Origin: a virus
IMG/VR virus record: IMGVR_UViG_3300006793_000018
Location: 26,301 to 90,300 of that record
Strand: one strand, 5' to 3'
DNA: 64,000 nucleotides
The notes beneath the pieces are model-generated. The model saw only the letters and a list, made by a program, of their open reading frames with translations. It ran no database searches and was not told where the DNA came from. The position numbers and the translations under genes are program-made. Below are positions 35,113 through 42,481 of this stretch, piece after piece. Position 1 is the stretch's first letter. Each line of letters starts with the position of its first letter.

Positions 35113-36582
35113 TCACCAGTTCAAAGCAATGAATGCATTTCTCCCGTCCATCAAACGATCAGCGTCAGGAGATTCGGATAACTTCTTCAAGCGTCGTTCC
35201 GCCGTTTTGGTGCTAACGCCTTGATCAACAGCATAGACCTTCTCAAGTTCTTTCTTAGCCACACATTCACGCTTTGATCGAGAATGAACCATCCTGCTAC
35301 ACTTTCCATATGCAATCTTCCATTCGTGCAAAGATGCATCACGCTTCTTTTTCGCCTTGAAATCCTGCTTCTGCTCAAGCCATATGATTAGGTTGTGCAT
35401 GTTGTCGTAAATGATCTCAGTTGCCATCATGACATGATCAGCGGTGATGATCTTGCTGCCCATTATCGTTGCAATGATGTTTGAGAATGTAATCGTATAA
35501 TTTTCGATGTTGGGTATGAATGATGTTGCTGTTTCTTTGATATTTGGATTGGCGATGCCATTGACCAAATCATAATAGTCGGCTGTTGCATTAAGTAAAG
35601 CAGCATGGTATCCTTCCCCCACATCAAACAGATCGTATGCATATTGATTGGCGATTGAATCTCTTTCGTTATCATCCATTTCGTTCCATTCTTGTTGAGT
35701 CGTAGCCGATGCCTTCAACAATCTGTCACGAACCTGATCCTTGCGATCCAAGATAAATTCTGCAATTTCCGAGTACCCCCACACTTTATCGGGTACGGGA
35801 ACATAAGTTCCAGAGATACGATGCTCACTGGTTGTTTGACGCAACTCATTGCTGACATCATTTTGATACAAGAATACACGCTGGAAGAACCCTTTCTCCA
35901 ATACATGGTGCATGATGTCCTTCGGGGGGAAAGTTGTCGCCCAAAGAGATACTCCTGAAACGATGTTGATCGGTGCGCCCTTCAATACCTTTGAAAGATC
36001 ATTTGTGGCAGAACCAATGGGGGCCATTGCTTCTTGCAGGTACAGGATCTTCTCTGAAAAATACGCCTTTCTGTCGTCCAGCAAAACACTACCTTCATCG
36101 AAAAGGAGAGTTTTGTACCCATTAAGCAATCCTTTAGTGACCACATAATTGGTCTTGCCAGTTGGCTTTCCGTTTTCATCCACTTCGGGTTCAGCATCGA
36201 CGTGTCCAAGCAAACCTGCGTCCGAACCAGATGTGAATTTGGCGGTTTCGACCTCGCATTCGATCAGCAGTTTCTTTGTAAATTCATATGCAGCAGACTT
36301 CCCTGTTCGAGATTGTTGTATCCAAAACACATGCACTCTGGTGTCGAGAAACATTCCGTGTATTGGAACTCGAACATAGGGTGCGAGGACTTGGCCTACG
36401 ACATAAAACAGTGAAAGCAAGCCAGCATATTCGTTGAAAAAGGACACCGTGTTGAAACGTTCGATGTATTCTCGAATGAATTTGCTTCCCTTAAACGGGG
36501 ACTTGACTAATGTGTAGTCGTCCCATTTTCTTTCTCCAGAGTCGGTTGATGGTTTCATGAGCATTTGATTCACCTGTCGCAA
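35113..36582 (-). CDS. MCM-like AAA+ ATPase, probable replicative helicase
   Basis: 489 residues. Walker A is IQQSRTGKSA (about 88-97) and Walker B is TLLFDEGS (about 158-165). Between them is a GSDAGLLGHVDAEP segment with an acidic insert, matching the GSSAAGLTA region of MCM proteins. After Walker B come LQEAMAPIGSA (MCM-like EAMEQ), SLWATTFPP (sensor I-like AAANP) and GFFQRVFLYQND (arginine-finger position, SRFDL). The C-terminus is a Lys-rich winged helix (STKTAERRLKKL). The MCM N-terminal OB/zinc domain is missing, so it is a divergent, shortened member. DUF3987-type helicases are the alternative. The neighbours are nuclease and primase genes. Confidence 0.6.
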   Translation of the reverse strand: MRQVNQMLMKPSTDSGERKWDDYTLVKSPFKGSKFIREYIERFNTVSFFNEYAGLLSLFYVVGQVLAPYVRVPIHGMFLDTRVHVFWIQQSRTGKSAAYEFTKKLLIECEVETAKFTSGSDAGLLGHVDAEPEVDENGKPTGKTNYVVTKGLLNGYKTLLFDEGSVLLDDRKAYFSEKILYLQEAMAPIGSATNDLSKVLKGAPINIVSGVSLWATTFPPKDIMHHVLEKGFFQRVFLYQNDVSNELRQTTSEHRISGTYVPVPDKVWGYSEIAEFILDRKDQVRDRLLKASATTQQEWNEMDDNERDSIANQYAYDLFDVGEGYHAALLNATADYYDLVNGIANPNIKETATSFIPNIENYTITFSNIIATIMGSKIITADHVMMATEIIYDNMHNLIIWLEQKQDFKAKKKRDASLHEWKIAYGKCSRMVHSRSKRECVAKKELEKVYAVDQGVSTKTAERRLKKLSESPDADRLMDGRNAFIALNW

Positions 36583-36614
36583 GGTAAGCGAACGCGAGCG
36601 TCATATATCAAGCC

Positions 36615-37328
36615 TCATGCTCTTGCCATCTTTACGCGCTCTTGAGGAACTTCTGTTTCACTGTTAATCGCACGAACGATTCGATCTGCACGAACCTTTC
36701 CAATGCCCTCTGTGACCATCAATTCCTTGGCACTGAGCGAAGCAATTTCAATGATCGAGCCATGTTCTTCGAGTAGCCTCTTGGCGATGGCAAGGCTACA
36801 TCCTGCCGCCTGGAGGATGTCGATTCTCATGTCTTCTGTGGCGGTCTTCCGAAGGAGCCGATAGGTTGAGGATGATCCAAGCGTTCCATGTTTCTCAAAA
36901 CGCTTTGCAATGAAACGAGCGGCGAGAGAGGTTGAGTCAAATGTTAGGATCGAAATGTCGTAGTCAGTGGCATATCTTGCTAAAGACCCTGTAAATGAGG
37001 CGAAGGCACGTTGGAAAGGTATTTTCCTCCCTCCCTTTCGTGCAGATCCAACATACTTGTCCAAAGTCCCATGGATCACTAAGTATGCATGGTTGTAATT
37101 GTCTTCCAAATTCTGCAACTGCTTTTCAAGATGTCCTGAATACATGCTTTGCATGTAGTCTTGAATTGTTTTTGCTTCGATTCCGACGTCTGCAAAAGAG
37201 TAATCGGTGATCATCGTTTGTCTCATTTGATGATTCAAATTTTTCTTGTCGAGATATTTGATGATCAGTTTTTCAAGACCAGATCTCTCTCGATTGTCGA
37301 TAAAAAGTACGCGTTGATCGGACATCAT
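36615..37328 (-). CDS. ERCC4/Hef-XPF-type structure-specific endonuclease with HhH domain
   Basis: 237 residues. The N-terminal ERCC4 nuclease has IDNRERSG and, at about residue 52, IEAKTIQDYMQSM, the ERKxxxD active-site motif with Ala in place of Arg. The C-terminal 60 residues form a tandem helix-hairpin-helix (DILQAAGCSLAIAKRLL and VTEGIGKVRADRI). Archaeal Hef/XPF nucleases cut flaps and branched forks. This protein has the nuclease-HhH part without the helicase. Start ATG-ATG overlaps the stop of the 43-residue zinc gene at 37325. Confidence 0.85.
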   Translation of the reverse strand: MMSDQRVLFIDNRERSGLEKLIIKYLDKKNLNHQMRQTMITDYSFADVGIEAKTIQDYMQSMYSGHLEKQLQNLEDNYNHAYLVIHGTLDKYVGSARKGGRKIPFQRAFASFTGSLARYATDYDISILTFDSTSLAARFIAKRFEKHGTLGSSSTYRLLRKTATEDMRIDILQAAGCSLAIAKRLLEEHGSIIEIASLSAKELMVTEGIGKVRADRIVRAINSETEVPQERVKMARA

Positions 37329-37456
37329 TCCTCCTCCTCTTTTCTTTGCTGGAACGCCATTGCATATGCCTTTCGGCGTTTATCTCCGCATTCATCGCAG
37401 AGAACATGATATGATACCTTGGAAACAACCTCATTGTCGCACATTTCACACTTCAT
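37325..37456 (-). CDS. Zinc-ribbon microprotein, 43 residues
   Basis: The product begins MKCEMCDNEVVSK and contains a second pair CDECG about 14 residues later, then an Arg/Lys-rich helix and a terminal EEEE. The CxxC-CxxC arrangement and basic helix predict a single zinc ribbon. Its stop overlaps the ATG of the ERCC4 nuclease, and its start overlaps the upstream gene by 11 bp, so it fits the operon exactly. The GAGGAGGAATGA that encodes its Glu tail also serves as ribosome site for the nuclease. Confidence 0.6.
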   Translation of the reverse strand: MKCEMCDNEVVSKVSYHVLCDECGDKRRKAYAMAFQQRKEEEE

Positions 37457-37703
37457 TGCCAACGCCCTCCGCCTGTTTAGCGATTTCGAGGCTGTTCAAC
37501 ATATCGCAAACCAATTTCGCCCACTTTGGATCAAGAGTCAAAGAAACCATGTTATCAAATTGCATGATCTCACAATAGCCGGATTGAGGATTCACTCGGA
37601 ATGACCAAGTAAGCATTTGTGGAGGCAACTCATTGTTATGGTGTTGTTTCAACATTTCTTCTGCTTTCTTTCGTCGTATTTCCTCGATCTTGTCATCTGT
37701 CAT
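37446..37703 (-). CDS. Small hypothetical protein with PDCD5-like N-terminal helix
   Basis: 85 residues from ATG 37703, chosen because AGGTGATG lies just before it; an earlier ATG at 37721 overlaps the primase stop (ATGA). The N-terminus MTDDKIEEIRRKKAEEM is a charged helix resembling the start of archaeal PDCD5/DUF122 DNA-binding proteins, but the C-terminal part (TWSFRVNPQSGYCEIMQFD, then PKWAKLVCDMLNS) does not clearly fit. The similarity is superficial. It lies between primase and nuclease genes. Confidence 0.5.
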   Translation of the reverse strand: MTDDKIEEIRRKKAEEMLKQHHNNELPPQMLTWSFRVNPQSGYCEIMQFDNMVSLTLDPKWAKLVCDMLNSLEIAKQAEGVGNEV

Positions 37704-37717
37704 GTCATCACCTATTT

Positions 37718-38812
37718 TCATGCGCCCTTCCCATCGTAATAGGGGCATTTGCCTACACACATGCCTTCTGCGTAAATGGTTGGACAGGTTGGTGTCTTGT
37801 AGTATCGATCTGCACCATGGCGGAGATACTTCATTGTTTCATTTGGGTTATAGTCGGCCCAATTAAGTGATTTGATAAATTCATGAGCGAGTCCGATCAC
37901 CTGTTGGTTTGGCACTTTGCTTGTTTTTGGAGGTCTTGCAAAGTTTCGATAATAATCCATGAGGTACATCATTAAGTATGAACGTGGTTTATGGGGGGGG
38001 TTGCTTCCAACTTCACACGCTGCTTGAGATAAACATGGAAGCATTGGTATATTGTTGATATTAGCAATATCGATTTCCAGATCTTCCATTGAAAAGGTCT
38101 TTGATTTTTGATCATATTGAGATGCAAACATTGTTTGAGAATCTCGCTTTGTGATCGTAATTGTCATGCCGCCACCTTCGACTAATTTCATGCCAGGTCG
38201 TGGCGTATGCGCTTGTTCCTCTATGAAAAGCCATCCCTTTTCAAGATCATCCACATTTACTGGAATCCCCCACAACTGTCGTTTGAAGTTGAAAGTATTT
38301 GGAATTCTTATGTGGCGGTCTGGTCGAAAGGAAACCACCGGATCTAATGTTATGAGATTGAATTGCTTGACCCATTGATTTATCACCATTCTTCCAGAGA
38401 ATAACAAATCATTCATTTCGACAGTTGGCAAGTCGTATGTTTGATCGAGTTTTACCCATATATGAAATCCACCGCCAGTGAACCAAATCGCATGTTGTAT
38501 CGACTTTCTCTTCAACATTTTTGACATCAGTTCAACCTCCCTACAACATTTCGTTTGGGCATCGGAGAGGGGCATCTGTTCCAATCTAACCGCTTGATCA
38601 GCGTCAAAGTCCATGACGAAGTGAGGAACAATTGCCGTACTATACTCACAACGATTGCCCTTTGTTTTCAATTCACGAAAACCATACACCGTAGTGGTCA
38701 AATTGGCTTTGCCGTTTGTTGTTTTGAGATAATGCTCCAACTGTTTCTTATTTGTGATCACCTTTCGAGTCCTCATGTCGATTTCCCGTGGATAATGATC
38801 AAATAAAGCCAT
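37718..38812 (-). CDS. Archaeo-eukaryotic primase with PriL-like Fe-S C-terminus (PriS-PriL fusion)
   Basis: 364 residues. The N-terminal catalytic AEP domain has VMDFDAD (metal-binding D68, D70), FTGGGFHIW (nucleotide-binding His117), LDPVVSFRPDRHIRIPN (third acidic residue and basic motif). The last 110 residues follow the PriL Fe-S pattern: MLPCLSQAAC (C260), HKPRSYLMMYLM and then TPTCPTIYAEG, MCVGKC (C343, C352, C356). Archaeal cells encode these as two genes, PriS and PriL. Here they are fused in one short chain with the PriL N-terminal domain missing. It primes DNA synthesis in the viral replisome. Confidence 0.75.
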   Translation of the reverse strand: MALFDHYPREIDMRTRKVITNKKQLEHYLKTTNGKANLTTTVYGFRELKTKGNRCEYSTAIVPHFVMDFDADQAVRLEQMPLSDAQTKCCREVELMSKMLKRKSIQHAIWFTGGGFHIWVKLDQTYDLPTVEMNDLLFSGRMVINQWVKQFNLITLDPVVSFRPDRHIRIPNTFNFKRQLWGIPVNVDDLEKGWLFIEEQAHTPRPGMKLVEGGGMTITITKRDSQTMFASQYDQKSKTFSMEDLEIDIANINNIPMLPCLSQAACEVGSNPPHKPRSYLMMYLMDYYRNFARPPKTSKVPNQQVIGLAHEFIKSLNWADYNPNETMKYLRHGADRYYKTPTCPTIYAEGMCVGKCPYYDGKGA

Positions 38813-38816
38813 AATA

Positions 38817-40148
38817 TCACCACAATGTCATTTGCTTCCTTGCCTTCGGCTTGCTCCGATTTGACAAGTCTGCTGAGTCCATCATATCAATTCTCTCTCC
38901 GATCCATTGCATAACTGGAACCGCCATGCTATTTCCAAGACCTTTGTATCGATGTGAATCAGGGCATTCCTCTGCTGGTTTTCCCTTCCACGGAACTTTT
39001 GTGTAGTTATCGGGAAATCCTTGGAGCCGTTCGCATTCAAGTGGAGTTAGCCTACGAACGATGGCATTTTCTCGAATTGCTGCATAACCTTGCCCCGCTA
39101 ATCCTCCTCCACTTGTAAGGCTCATGTGTCGTTCTGGCGTTTCCCAAATATCGCCATTGCCTTTGCTCACAATACCCGCCACCTCTTTTTGCTGCATAAC
39201 TGCTGGTGCGCCATGACCTCCCGCTGTTCTTAATGGGCAATGGAGATCTCCTGTCAACTCTTGATTGAATAAATCGACGCCTTGTTGCTGGAAGGCTGAT
39301 TTTTGCACAACTAACGCTTCATGCTCAACCCTTTGGTTTCCTGTTCGAGAATAAGGTGGACCGCTTGCCCCCATAGTGGGTCCGACCTTTTCAGCATGAA
39401 TGATTCCCTTTTCCATAATCAAATGAGCATTGGTTCCTAAGCATTGGTTGTTGATCGAGCCATGATGATACATACCTGCCGTCAAAGATCCAGCAGGTTT
39501 TTCTTCACTTATTCCTCTTCCAACAGGTCTGCTCTCGCTTCCAAAGCCGAACGCAGAGAGGGATTGATCTTCTTCCCTCTTTTGTCTGCTCGACGCAAGA
39601 TTCCCCTGGAGGCTCTGCTTGTCAAATAGTACCGCTGCGGCACTTCTCCAATCTCCGTCAGCACATCCGACAACGAAGATTCGACGCCTTCGTTGGGGTA
39701 CTCCGAAGTGTTGAGCGTCAAGAACTCGATAGGCGAACCCATACCCGAGTTTCGCCACTTCTCCGAGGAAGATGGCAAAATCATCTCCTTCGTTTGATGA
39801 CAATAGACCTGGGACATTTTCATAGAGGAACCACTTTGGGCGAACTGCCCCAACAACTCGGAGATAGTGGAGGGCCAAGTTGCCACGTGGATCATCCATT
39901 CCAAGTCGCTTTCCTGCGACAGAAAAGGATTGGCAGGGGCTTCCTCCGACGACGAGATCGGCTGCTCCTTCATATTTTGACCAGTCAACATTCAACACAT
40001 CCTTGAGGTTGGGTACATTTGGATAATGGTGAGCAAGCACCGCAGATGGAAAATCATCAAAGTCAGCAAAGGCAACAGGATCCCAATTGAGATTTCGCCA
40101 TCCAACTGAACACGCTTCGATTCCGCTAAACAGGCTGATATATCGCAC
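38817..40148 (-). CDS. DNA (cytosine-5) methyltransferase
   Basis: 443 residues with all classical C5 motifs: I (ISLFSGIEACSVGW), IV (GGSPCQSFSVAGKR, catalytic Cys72), VI (YENVPGLLSSN), VIII (FGVPQRRRRIFVVG), a variable target-recognition region (about 185-380) and IX-X near the end (RRLTPLECERLQGFPD; YKGLGNSMAVPVMQWIG). Length is normal and residues are intact, so it is probably active. No cognate endonuclease is adjacent. It may protect viral DNA from host restriction. Distinct from the late methylase-like gene at 33262. Confidence 0.92.
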   Translation of the reverse strand: MRYISLFSGIEACSVGWRNLNWDPVAFADFDDFPSAVLAHHYPNVPNLKDVLNVDWSKYEGAADLVVGGSPCQSFSVAGKRLGMDDPRGNLALHYLRVVGAVRPKWFLYENVPGLLSSNEGDDFAIFLGEVAKLGYGFAYRVLDAQHFGVPQRRRRIFVVGCADGDWRSAAAVLFDKQSLQGNLASSRQKREEDQSLSAFGFGSESRPVGRGISEEKPAGSLTAGMYHHGSINNQCLGTNAHLIMEKGIIHAEKVGPTMGASGPPYSRTGNQRVEHEALVVQKSAFQQQGVDLFNQELTGDLHCPLRTAGGHGAPAVMQQKEVAGIVSKGNGDIWETPERHMSLTSGGGLAGQGYAAIRENAIVRRLTPLECERLQGFPDNYTKVPWKGKPAEECPDSHRYKGLGNSMAVPVMQWIGERIDMMDSADLSNRSKPKARKQMTLW

Positions 40149-40149
40149 A

Positions 40150-41208
40150 TCAATTCCCCTCCGCCTTTTCCTTCATTTCTTTAGGCATGAGATAACGTGC
40201 ATTCTTAGGGCAGTATCCATCGACTTTACACCAAGGCTCACAGATGTACCTCTCAGCGTTTGGAGGCTTTACAGCGAAAGACTTGCCGTTAAAATCGCCT
40301 TTGTATCGAAGGTGTGCTGAAACCATTGCTTTGAGGTTTGCAATCATGCTGCTGACTATGCCAGTTTGAACTCGCTCAACAAAACGATAGATGCGATCAG
40401 GTTCTCCTTCGAGTCCTTTGGTATGATCCCAACCCCAATACTTGATATTGGCTCCTCCCAATTCAGGATCGTCGGATTTGCGTAGCAAATAAACATAGTA
40501 TGCCATTTCTCCTGCCATGCCTTCGTACTTTGTTTTCTTATCTTTCCACAAACCAGTCTTTAATTCATGAACATGCAGATCCCCTTCTGGGCCAACAAAG
40601 AGTCGATCAATTATCCCTGTCAAGTGAACAGGCACAACAACCCCATTTACTTCGATTTCAACGAAGGCATCAACGGTCCTCTCATTTCCAAGTGGCTTGA
40701 AATAAACAGGGTCGCTGTGGAAGAAACGTTTTGCCTCAGCGGTCATCAATCGGGCGAGATGCTTTTCCTCATCCAGAAGGTAAGGATTGCCCGTGTGTTG
40801 AGCGATCTCATCATCCCACCCCTTTGATACTTGACTCGTTGGAATCAATGATTGGAAATAGTCATGGAGAGCCTCCTCTCCTTGATGATCTCGAATCGCA
40901 TGGGCTTCATGGATGTCGAGGAGATGATCGAGGATGTATTCGTATGCATCGTGAACATTTGTTCCTCTTAGCATTGCATCATTTTGAGGCTCCTTTACTC
41001 CAAGAACATATTTGATGAAGTATTGCTGCTCGCAAAAGGTGAATGTTGACCATGATGATTTGGAGACTCGCAGGACAGGCGTGTAAATTTTTCCGTCTTC
41101 CCCCTTGTATTCCTTCATCCCTGGATGCCATGCATAGGTTCCCCTCACATCATCCCTTCGAGGGACGGGCATCAACTTCGGTGGCTTCAATTTCAAACGT
41201 TCTTTCAT
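40150..41208 (-). CDS. PD-(D/E)XK nuclease of the Cas4/RecB type with probable 4Fe-4S cluster
   Basis: 352 residues. Motifs in order: a Cys followed by helix (TFCEQQYFIKYVLG), RGTNVHDAYEYI (RecB His), GIIDRLFVG with a metal-binding Asp, then VHELKTGLW (ExK), and three terminal cysteines (CEPWCKVDGYC). One early and three late cysteines match the Cas4/AddB Fe-S arrangement. Such enzymes process DNA ends. No cas1, cas2 or array is nearby, and phage replication operons often carry Cas4-like nucleases, so a recombination or end-processing role is inferred. Confidence 0.85.
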   Translation of the reverse strand: MKERLKLKPPKLMPVPRRDDVRGTYAWHPGMKEYKGEDGKIYTPVLRVSKSSWSTFTFCEQQYFIKYVLGVKEPQNDAMLRGTNVHDAYEYILDHLLDIHEAHAIRDHQGEEALHDYFQSLIPTSQVSKGWDDEIAQHTGNPYLLDEEKHLARLMTAEAKRFFHSDPVYFKPLGNERTVDAFVEIEVNGVVVPVHLTGIIDRLFVGPEGDLHVHELKTGLWKDKKTKYEGMAGEMAYYVYLLRKSDDPELGGANIKYWGWDHTKGLEGEPDRIYRFVERVQTGIVSSMIANLKAMVSAHLRYKGDFNGKSFAVKPPNAERYICEPWCKVDGYCPKNARYLMPKEMKEKAEGN

Positions 41209-41211
41209 GGT

Positions 41212-42198
41212 TTATTCCTCCTCTAAATTTACTTCGATCAAGTTGTGTATTTTCATCTCATTAGGAGATGCCAGCATATCACAGGCAGGTGGTTCTTCAT
41301 CTATGAATTTTGGATTCATTCTTTCAATGGCTTCATCGCTATCGAAATCAGCCAAGGACATTTGTCCAGTGGCAGTGAAGGATACAGCCTTGCAGGAGTT
41401 GCAATCATACAATCCTTTCTTTGGCAAGGGTTTGTACCCCTCTTTGAATCGGCTTTCCAATTCCTCTAACAGGTATCCATCCTTGCCAGGTTTCATTGAT
41501 CTTAGGCCATGATTGCTGACCTTGACACTTTCCTTGTCCCAATGCTTTGCAATTTCCCACAGATCGGGATAGCCACGCCAAAGCGACCACCATGAATCAA
41601 GAGGCTGTTTGATACAATGAAAGCAACCGAGGCGATTGAAATTGACATACAACTCATTGACCAAATTGCGTTCGTCAAGATAGCGCATACAATCGGCTTC
41701 CGACCATCCCCACTCGACCAAAGGGTATCTGTTCTTGTCGTTTCGTTTGTCTTCCTTCTTGCCGACTCTATGGGCTTCGTCGGCGGCAATGCCGATATAA
41801 ACGACGTCGCAATCCGCTTGAGCCTTTTGCAAAGGCTGCACCTTGGCTTCTCTTGCCCAATAGCAAGGGTACGCTCTAAGGGGTGCGCCACGTTGTTTTC
41901 CTTTGTTGTTCCCTCTGGAGATCACACCATAGAACCAGTCGTCCCATGTTCGAGGAGATCCAACAAAATCAACTTTCAAATCCAATTCGGGATATGTTTT
42001 TTGAATGTACGCCTCGATCATTCGGATGTATTCGATCAACTCAGGCAATTCAAATCCTGTGTCTGCAAATGTGATCTTGGTAATTGGGTATCGTTTATCC
42101 CCCTGTGTCCATAACTCAAGCATACGCAAGAGCATGGCTGCGCTGTCCTTGCCACCGCTGAATGCAACCATTCCTGTCTTAGGGAATTCATCCTCCAT
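41212..42198 (-). CDS. PP-loop protein of the PAPS reductase / DndC-like family
   Basis: 328 residues with the PP-loop VAFSGGKDSAAMLL near the N-terminus. The order FADTGFELPELIEYI, then YPCYWAREAKVQP and GIAADEAHR follows the PAPS reductase fold. Four further cysteines (GCFHC; CNSC) suggest a metal or Fe-S site as in DndC-type enzymes. Substrates could be PAPS or an activated nucleotide or thiol donor. Full Dnd (DndBDE) or cysteine desulfurase is not present in the window, so a role in phosphorothioation is unproven. It sits beside the Cas4-like and methyltransferase genes. Confidence 0.8.
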   Translation of the reverse strand: MEDEFPKTGMVAFSGGKDSAAMLLRMLELWTQGDKRYPITKITFADTGFELPELIEYIRMIEAYIQKTYPELDLKVDFVGSPRTWDDWFYGVISRGNNKGKQRGAPLRAYPCYWAREAKVQPLQKAQADCDVVYIGIAADEAHRVGKKEDKRNDKNRYPLVEWGWSEADCMRYLDERNLVNELYVNFNRLGCFHCIKQPLDSWWSLWRGYPDLWEIAKHWDKESVKVSNHGLRSMKPGKDGYLLEELESRFKEGYKPLPKKGLYDCNSCKAVSFTATGQMSLADFDSDEAIERMNPKFIDEEPPACDMLASPNEMKIHNLIEVNLEEE

Positions 42199-42202
42199 CG
42201 AA

Positions 42203-42481
42203 TCACCGAGTTTTCGTGATCGTATAACCGCTGATGATTGTTGATTCGTGAATGTATTTCAGCACGATGGTGAGAGCGGCGAAGACGTCGTTCATGTGAT
42301 TTCCACTAAGCGACCAATCCAAAAACCAATCGATTTCGGAACCGACTCCCGTGTCAAATGTCATGTCATGCTTCGTGTGCAAAAGACCACGGATGCGGTA
42401 TGCTTCGTTCATGACCTCTGGGGTATGCTCGAACGAGAGGGTGTACCCATGTTCCTGACCAGCCAGTGATGTTTGACTCAT
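42203..42481 (-). CDS. Small hypothetical acidic protein
   Basis: 92 residues; it starts inside the end of the RecA-like gene region (next gene stop at 42482) with no gap. Contains an acidic-aromatic segment GVGSEIDWFLDWSLSG and a C-terminal helix-strand (ALTIVLKYIHESTIIS). No family recognised. Its placement between an ATPase and the PP-loop gene implies co-expression. Confidence 0.5.
   Translation of the reverse strand: MSQTSLAGQEHGYTLSFEHTPEVMNEAYRIRGLLHTKHDMTFDTGVGSEIDWFLDWSLSGNHMNDVFAALTIVLKYIHESTIISGYTITKTR

Noticed and set aside
39509-39991. 160-codon frame inside the cytosine methyltransferase
   Set aside because: It is an alternate frame of a gene with complete C5 motifs and has no motif of its own.
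40150-42198. CRISPR-Cas or Dnd phosphorothioation system
   Set aside because: Only a Cas4-like nuclease and one DndC/PAPS-reductase-like protein are present. No repeats, cas1/cas2, DndB/D/E or cysteine desulfurase was seen.
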